Shown here: positions 58,410-64,000 of the stretch, in pieces
How positions within the stretch are numbered: position 1 is the first letter of the stretch
Layout: every line of letters begins with the position of its first letter
Assembly (NCBI RefSeq): GCF_958298935.1
Contig: NC_084932.1
Location: 10,395,501-10,459,500 of the forward strand
Length of the DNA: 64,000 nt
Reading direction: 5' to 3'
From: Phragmites australis
Lineage: Eukaryota; Streptophyta; Magnoliopsida; Poales; Poaceae
Translations under genes and position numbers: made by a program
Notes under the pieces: generated by a model
The model's database searches: none
The model's input: only the letters and a program-made list of their open reading frames with translations
What the model was told of the DNA's origin: nothing

Positions 58410-59190
58410 TGTAGTTTTGGCTCGTGTTGTGAGTCCGGCTCCTTTCTGTCTCCCTTATCTCTTCCGCACACCCTTATCTCTTCACCGGCCCGTCTCTTTC
58501 TCTCTCATTCTGCTCAATTCTCACCGGCCTCTCTCTCTCCCCTCATCAGCCTCACTAGCCTCTATCTCTCTCCCCTCACCGGCCTCTCTTCAAGACTTCA
58601 ACTACTACGCCACTCTCTCCAATGCATCCCCCTTTCCCCTCCCTGCCTCCCATTCTCTCACTCCCTCAACAGATCTGGATCTAGCGATCTCCTGTTCAAG
58701 CGACCGAGCCTTGTTCTCCCCGCTCAGGACGCGCCGGATCAGGCGGTGGCATCGTGGTCCAGATAGGGTATCGGGGGCTCGGCATCGCCATGGCCGAGGT
58801 TTCCTTACGCGCCTTCTTGGTCACACGTGGCAACGGTGGGAGGGGTAGTAGCATGGAGGGGCGGTCGGAGAGGTTGGCGACGAGCAAATCCGAGCCTAAG
58901 CTCCCTCTGCCTCCTCTGCCCTATGCTACTGCTCAGTGAGATGGTCTGGCAGGTGCAAGAGTACTGCAGAGGCCTCTCTCCTCCCACTCCTCTCTTCTAG
59001 GAGCCTTCTCCTCTCCTCTAGAGAGAAAGGGCACGGCTGCGGCGGGATCCAGCATTGTGCTGTGCCGGCGGCCTTTGAGCTGCTGCATTTTGCAGGTGTG
59101 CCTGGCAATGTCTGGCGGTAGCAGCGGCAGGAGCAACATAGAAGTCGGCTCGAATGCTGCTCCCGTCGCCATCAATTTTCTCTTTTTATT
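58410..59190 (+). other. GC-rich captured segment in the CACTA element
   Basis: A CT-rich tract (58450-58680) is followed by GC-rich sequence with several overlapping frames (for example 58754-58939, MVQIGYRGLGIAMAEVSLRA). Composition differs sharply from the AT-rich element. It looks like promoter/5'-end sequence of a host gene. I do not recognise the product. Confidence 0.4.
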
Positions 59191-59330
59191 GACTGAAAAT
59201 AGTAATAGTGTCGGGTGAGCAACCGGCACTGATAGTGGCCAACTATCAGTGCCAAGTGAAAAGTGGCGGGTGAAAAACTGGCAGCGAAGCCATTTTTCAA
59301 CCGGTACTAATAGGGTGTTCAGTTGTAGTG

Positions 59331-60006
59331 CCCTATTTTCAGCCTATCAACAGCCTTAAGCAATTGTCCTGCATGGTAAATGAGCTCAAATAACTTTCCG
59401 AAGTATAAATGGAATTAGCACATCATGACACAGTTTGCATCCTTGGCACCCAACTATTCCCTACATCACCAAAAGTTGCAACCATCTTAAAGAAAAAAGA
59501 AGGTAAAACTGAGCTCGTAAACGGAGTGCCCACCCCAGAAATTTCCGTAGAAAAAGATTAAATCTACAAACTGCATTTTGGGAGCGAAGTGATGACCCAC
59601 ATTTGTGGTCATGGAACCATATATCTGGAATCTTAGCTAGTGGCCGTAAATACGATACACATGCACGCACGCAACCGTGGTTCAGCTGGGTTGCATAAAC
59701 TGAAATGCATCTATACTCGATCCACTTGTGCTGTGCAGCATTCAAGGCCAAGTAACACCTACCAAATTACGATCCAACGAGCACGCATGTTGGACGGCAC
59801 AAAAGTTGCATATCAAAACTTGAAAAAGCCGTACAGATTTCCAAGGTGTGAAATGCACGAGAGCCATTGGAATGGAACAGTTTTTTTACCCTTTAAACAG
59901 GGCAGGAGCTTTGCCCATTAGTTATGTAGAAGGAAGAGTTTCTCAAACGTGATCACCTACATGGGTACATAAAAAGAACAGAAATGGACCAGGTACACTA
60001 AATTGT
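59331..60006. other. Non-coding stretch between CACTA elements
   Basis: No recognised gene. Two overlapping short frames on opposite strands at 59461-59921 have no domain support. Confidence 0.45.
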
Positions 60007-60224
60007 CACTACATGAAAACAGATAAAAAAGACACAAAATTAGTAACAAGTCGTAACATACACTTATGTCAGATCTTAAGTGATGTGTCACAACTTGACT
60101 CGTCACTTATGAGTAGTGACCCGTTACTAATAATAATAGTCATAGATACTTAGTTCACTAATATTTTTTATTTTTCTTTTATTTTTTTCTTATTTTTTAT
60201 CACCTAAGCAGCATTAGAATAAGA

Positions 60225-60505
60225 AATATATATAATTTTTGCTCAAGTTTGATGTAAGGGGTGGCAGCTATGGACACAAACATACGTTCCGAAAATGGTG
60301 TAGAAACTTCGGAGGAGAGAACTTAATCTTTCAACCTATTTTTTGCCTCGAAAAATTCATCAAACTCGACAAAGTGGGGGAGAAACTAATGTAACTTTTT
60401 CTGTAGATGTCTATAGAGTCAAAAAAAATTCAAAATCGGAATTCGTATGCAAAAGTTATGCCTATTTTACCGGATGCACTCCGAGGCACCTATCAAATTG
60501 CGATC
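60225..60505. repeat. Block related to the outer half of the 15240/25253 inverted arms
   Basis: Shares, in the orientation of the right arm, TCAAGTTTGATGTAAGGGGTGG, AACTTTTTCTGTAGATGTC, TCGTATGCAAAAGTTATGCC and GCACCTATCAAATTGC with ~24990-25250 (segments here cut short), interspersed with many substitutions. Confidence 0.85.
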
Positions 60506-60729
60506 GTTTGCATGAGATATTCAAAAATTTATAAAATATTAATACAATTTTATATGTAAATTATAACCAGTCACCTATCAAATTTTATATGTAAATATTA
60601 ATACATATTTTATATGTAAAATAAAAAAATCAGTCATTAGTGATGGGTCAAGATTACGACCTGTCACATATAATCTTATGATCTTTGGTAGAGAAGGTAA
60701 AAGGATAAAATATCTGATGTACATCACAA

Positions 60730-60795
60730 ACATGTGATGGCTGAGGTGGTAACACGCGCACGCAAGAGGAGGTGGTGGGTTTGATTCCCGCTTGA
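60730..60795 (+). other. tRNA-like sequence inside a CACTA element
   Basis: TGATGGCTGAGGTGGTAA resembles an A box region, and GGTGGGTTTGATTCCCGC a T-loop/B box. The spacing is like that of a tRNA, but no full cloverleaf is evident. Confidence 0.5.
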
Positions 60796-61190
60796 CGCAA
60801 AGACTGAAAATAGTGCTGAAAAAATAGAAGTGACCCGTGGCCAGTGGTGATAGGCATTCGTTGGGATGACTGGAGTAAAAAAAATTATTTTTTCTATAAA
60901 AAATGGGAAAAACGTAAATAAGTCATAAGTGATGGGACTCGTCACTGATGACTTGTAATAAGTGACGGGTTACAGTTATGACCCGTCATAGTTTTTCGCC
61001 TATCGAAAAACACGAAAACGTAATCAGTCATAAGTGACGGGTCAAATTTTGACCTATCACCAATAATATTATTGGTAATGAGTCCTTATCTGTCACTTAT
61101 AACTAGTCATACGTGTTCAGAGTGACGGCTACGGTACCTATCATCCATAACAATTATGACTGATCACTTTTAAGTTTTTTTCACGTAGTG

Positions 61191-62304
61191 TGTATGGACA
61201 CGTGGGATAAAAAACATAGCAAGTTCAAGAACAGCTTACTCTGTCATCTTAAATATAATCAATTCGCAAGTACCAATGAATCAAGTCAAATTCTACAGCA
61301 AATCGCCGTTGATCCATGCTCCTACCACTAGTGCTAACGGCCATATAAAGAATCAAGCCAGATTCTTTTTGTAAGAGGAGTGTAAACTAGCACACTCTTC
61401 AGTGCACGTTCTGTTGTCGATGTCCGGAGACATGCAACGTGGGCAAATAAATAGCATGGCCGTTCAACTGGTGAGAGCAGCAGCCAGAACAGCGCATGAG
61501 CTCGACCTAACAATTGGGCACACACGCATACTTGCACAATGATCAAGAATGTGCTTGATTAGTTCGTTCAAGACACAACAGCTCATACTGGTAGCCCACC
61601 AGTACGTACGTACGTACATTCTCGAATGGAGTATGTAGTAATCTTGTAAGCCATAAATATATGTCTGTCGATGCCTAGTAGCCATCAGCACAGCTTAATC
61701 GACTTGGATAATTGGTTCAACAGTCCTCCGATCCCTTTTTTAAATTTTGTTGCATGGCCTTGATTTTGTTCCATTTATAAAAAGAAAAAAAAAAGAAAGA
61801 AGTGTTGCTTGCTCTCACTTTCAAGGTCATGAATGTCTCTTGTTTGTGAGCTCAGAATGTACCTTTCAGTGTGTCATTAGTTGTTGCTCCCAACACTTCG
61901 GCCTTTTATTTGTGTGGGCCGAGCTTAAACTAAAAATATAAGCTAGTCACTAATCATAGTAATTCATATTTAGAGGATTCGTGGAATATTTTTTTCTAGA
62001 CACCATATAGTTCCCTAGTGATATGGATAGCACAAGTCATTTTTCTGAACTGCTATTCAGCAGGCGACTGAAATTTATATAATCCATACATTGAGTTATC
62101 TTCACCGGTGCCCCCATACATTGAGGCAAGGCGGTGGGTCGCAATGTGTCATGGCGGCAGTGGCAGCACTTGTTGTGGGGGGTGGGGGGTGGAAGAAGGT
62201 TTCTGGTTGACGACTGCGGCGGGGAAAATGAGAACGGATGGAATTGGGCCGCAATTGTGTAGCGCATGCATGAGCTCGCACAAGTCGCAGAGAATCCAAG
62301 CATG
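61191..62304. other. Non-coding stretch with a short (GTAC)n run
   Basis: Contains GTACGTACGTACGTAC at ~61603-61617 and an A-rich tract at ~61780. No coding region recognised. Confidence 0.45.
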
Positions 62305-62313
62305 CTGCTGTGT

Positions 62314-63736
62314 GAGTTTTTTTTATTTTTATATTTTTTCAATTAAAAATTTAAAAAAATATATTACCTTGAAAAAAATTACAAAACTAGAGAGCTGCAG
62401 CCTATGAGAGGGCTGTAAAGGCCTGCTTACCGCCCCTAGGAAGGCGGGTGGCCTAACCGCCCCCTCAGAGGGCGGCTACAGCGTGCCCACCCGAGCCGAG
62501 GACTTATCGCCCCCTGAAAGAGCGGTTACGGCTCCTTGCCAGAGGGCGGTAAGGTGGCTGCTCGCCCGCCTGCCCCTTCCCCCTCTTCTATAAAAAGGCA
62601 AAAAATGAGGTGAAATCCTTATTTTAATCAAAAAAAAGAGAAACCTCTGAAGAGGGAGGAGATGAGAAGAGAGGAGAGGAGAGGAAGAAAGCGTGGTGAA
62701 ACCCTACTGCATTTGATCCACGAATTTGAAGATCACTTTCCGGTAAGTTTTCTATACTTTTATTATTGTTAATTAGTACAGTAGCACTATATGACATAGG
62801 TTTTAGATATGTATGACCTAGAGTTTAGAAAATACTGTATTTAGTAGAAAATTGTCAATTTTACTTGCGATATGGTAGGATAGCAATGAAATACACAATA
62901 TTATTTGTAGTATGTTAGTTTTGAATATATAGATTGTATAGAGTAATAATTGTAGGGTAGTATTGTGTGACATAGGAATTAGCATTGTATGATAATGGTA
63001 TGACCTAGGATGTAGCGTTTAGAAAATGGTAGTATACTGTGAATATTAATTCCGACATGATAGGATAGCTATTAAATGTAGATTGTATAGAGTAATATTT
63101 ATAGGTAAGTTTGGGTAGGGGTATTATTGAAGAACCTATTGTTAGGTATGAATCGGTGTCGGTAAATTTTTTATCTCTGATACTGAGAAATATAGTTCGC
63201 CGGTCTTAATATTGGTTATATTTGCGGATGTTTTCAAGGATGGCAGATAAATTAATTTTTCAGATATATTATGGTGAGGGTAAAATTAGGTATGATCTTA
63301 ATGGTGTAGATCTGTCTGAATTGCGTTATGTCATGAAGGGTCTTAGTAAAGCTAATGAGAGGATCATTGTGGGTGTGTGCAAGTGGCTCATGCGATTTTT
63401 CCAACTGGATCCGCAGTAATGACAACAAATCTTGCTGAGGTTTATAACTGGGTCATGCGAGGAATGAGGTCCCTCCCACATGTTGGAATTGTAGAAGGTA
63501 TTTTGCATAGGACTGGTAAATACTTTATTGATCGGTACACAGCTGCTAAAAATGTAATAGAGGATAATCGTATGCTCTATGGACGGATGCCCTTTGGGAG
63601 GGCGGGGGGCCTAACCGCCCTCTCAGAGGGCTGCAACCCTCTCAGGAGGCTGCAGGCGTCTAGTTTTATAATTCTTTTCATGAGGAATCTATTTATTTAA
63701 ATTTTTAATCGAAAAAATATAAAAAGAAAAAAACTC
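62314..63736 (+). mobile_element. MULE-type element, 1423 bp, with transposase fragment
   Basis: The ends are inverted: left GAGTTTTTTTTATTTTTATA, right the reverse complement of a close variant ending AAAAAAACTC. The similarity extends ~130 bp or more inward and includes the AATTAAAAATTTAAA block and GAGAGGGC/GCCCTCTC motifs. Flanking 9-mers CTGCTGTGT (62305-62313) and CTGCTGTGC (63737-63745) match at 8 of 9, the MULE duplication length. GAGGGCGGTTA-type motifs recur in the subterminal zones. Confidence 0.8.
63241..63605 (+). pseudogene. MULE transposase-like fragments
   Basis: A first frame reads MADKLIFQIYYGEGKIRYDL, LNGVDLSELRYVM and LMRFFQLDPQ, then stops at 63419. An overlapping frame reads MTTNLAEVYNWVMRGMRSLP, HVGIVEGI and YFIDRYTAAKN. 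The latter matches the C-terminal part of plant MULE transposases (TTNLAE-x-YN-x-VMRG-x-R-x-LP). The central DDE catalytic region is absent, so N- and C-terminal remnants are joined by a large deletion. Confidence 0.6.
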
Positions 63737-63745
63737 CTGCTGTGC

Positions 63746-64000
63746 GGAGATTGCTCAGGATTGTATTCATTATTCTGAGTAATGAAATAGAGCTCTTTTT
63801 TACCGAAAAATAGTCATACTTTATTATTTCTTCTGTTGGCCAAGTAATAGCACGGGCACTAGATACTCCAAAGAACTACTTAAGGCCACGCCCAAGGGCT
63901 TCCCTTAGCAGGCGAGATTCCCGTCATGAAGGGATTCTCGTTCCCTTCAGCGCTCCAACAGTTTCCCTTCACGACGGGATTCCCAAGGTCATTCCCTTCA
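63746..64000. other. Window edge: start of an unidentified repeat
   Basis: ATTCCCGTCATGAAGGGATTC, CGTTCCCTTCAG, CCCTTCACGACGGGATTCCC and a final TCATTCCCTTCA form short direct and inverted repeats running off the window. Probably the edge of a transposable element; not classifiable from this end alone. Confidence 0.35.

Larger units (their letters stand above)
56308..59330. mobile_element. CACTA element carrying a nested hAT and a GC-rich captured segment
   Basis: Left end CACTACTACAGAACTAG; right end GTTCAGTTGTAGTG (reverse CACTACAACTGAAC). The flanks CTC and CCC match at 2 of 3 bases. Subterminal motifs GTGCCGATT/ATCAGTGTCGATT and CCGGCACTGATAG match those of the 54506 element, so the two are related. 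A hAT element is inserted at 56417, and the right half carries GC-rich non-transposon sequence. Confidence 0.75.
60007..61190. mobile_element. Non-autonomous CACTA element, 1184 bp
   Basis: Starts CACTACATGAAAACAG and ends TTTTTTTCACGTAGTG, with TGT on both sides (60004-60006, 61191-61193). Subterminal repeats are TAAGTGACGGGT / ACCCGTCACTTA motifs. It contains a block (60225-60505) related to the arms of the 15240-25253 structure and a tRNA-like block. Confidence 0.88.

Noticed and set aside
58338..58848. Overlapping Ser/Leu/Pro-rich plus-strand frames of 142-143 codons
   Set aside because: They arise from the CT-rich tract 58450-58680; low complexity in every frame.
60730..60795. Functional tRNA gene
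   Set aside because: No acceptor-stem pairing or complete cloverleaf; kept only as a tRNA-like block.

Overview
The window looks like a transposon-rich intergenic stretch of a grass (Poaceae) nuclear genome. The case rests on the transposon families present: Sirevirus-type Copia with an initiator-tRNA-Met primer site, grass-type CACTA elements with CACTACTAC-like ends, a RepHel/RPA Helitron and Pack-MULEs. Two small genes also look like grass-specific families to me, from recall. I recognise no species-specific marker, and no rRNA, organellar or prokaryotic sequence.

Layout. 1-2185 and 5131-7350 are low-copy-looking sequence holding a decayed copy (1222-1620) of a small gene found intact at 30506-30763. 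A MULE with a perfect 9-bp target duplication sits at 2186-5130; it has ~950-bp inverted termini and carries a broken RPA1-like gene. From about 7360 to 27505 lies a Helitron landscape: a RepHel gene broken by stops and frameshifts (7360-12171), an RPA1-like companion gene (12287-14660), a ~10-kb insertion-like inverted-repeat structure (15240-25253), an intact isopentenyltransferase-like ORF (26075-26920, minus) and a hairpin followed by TTAGT, matching a Helitron 3' end (27471-27505). The 15240-25253 structure has ~525-bp inverted arms, about 43 copies of a 175-bp tandem repeat, and an uncharacterised gene whose promoter directly abuts the array.

27960-30770 is the most gene-like part: a TATA box, a 5'-UTR intron and a 301-aa ORF (28202-29107), then a TATA box and an 85-aa ORF (30506-30763). 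31400-32760 is a minus-strand Copia LTR remnant. A Sirevirus-type Copia (LTR 34563-36396, gag-pol to ~50745, no right LTR) is split by a ~10-kb Gypsy-derived element (38278-48332) with 3.6-kb LTRs and a degenerate interior.

50746-61190 is a CACTA cluster: one element with a decayed TNP2 transposase (minus strand) and four non-autonomous elements, one nested in the transposase-bearing element and another carrying a hAT element. A second MULE with a transposase fragment lies at 62314-63736.

Most plausibly functional genes: 26075-26920 (IPT-like), 28202-29107 and 30506-30763. Nearly everything else is mobile DNA in decay. The most unusual object is the promoter-proximal 175-bp array enclosed by inverted repeats.
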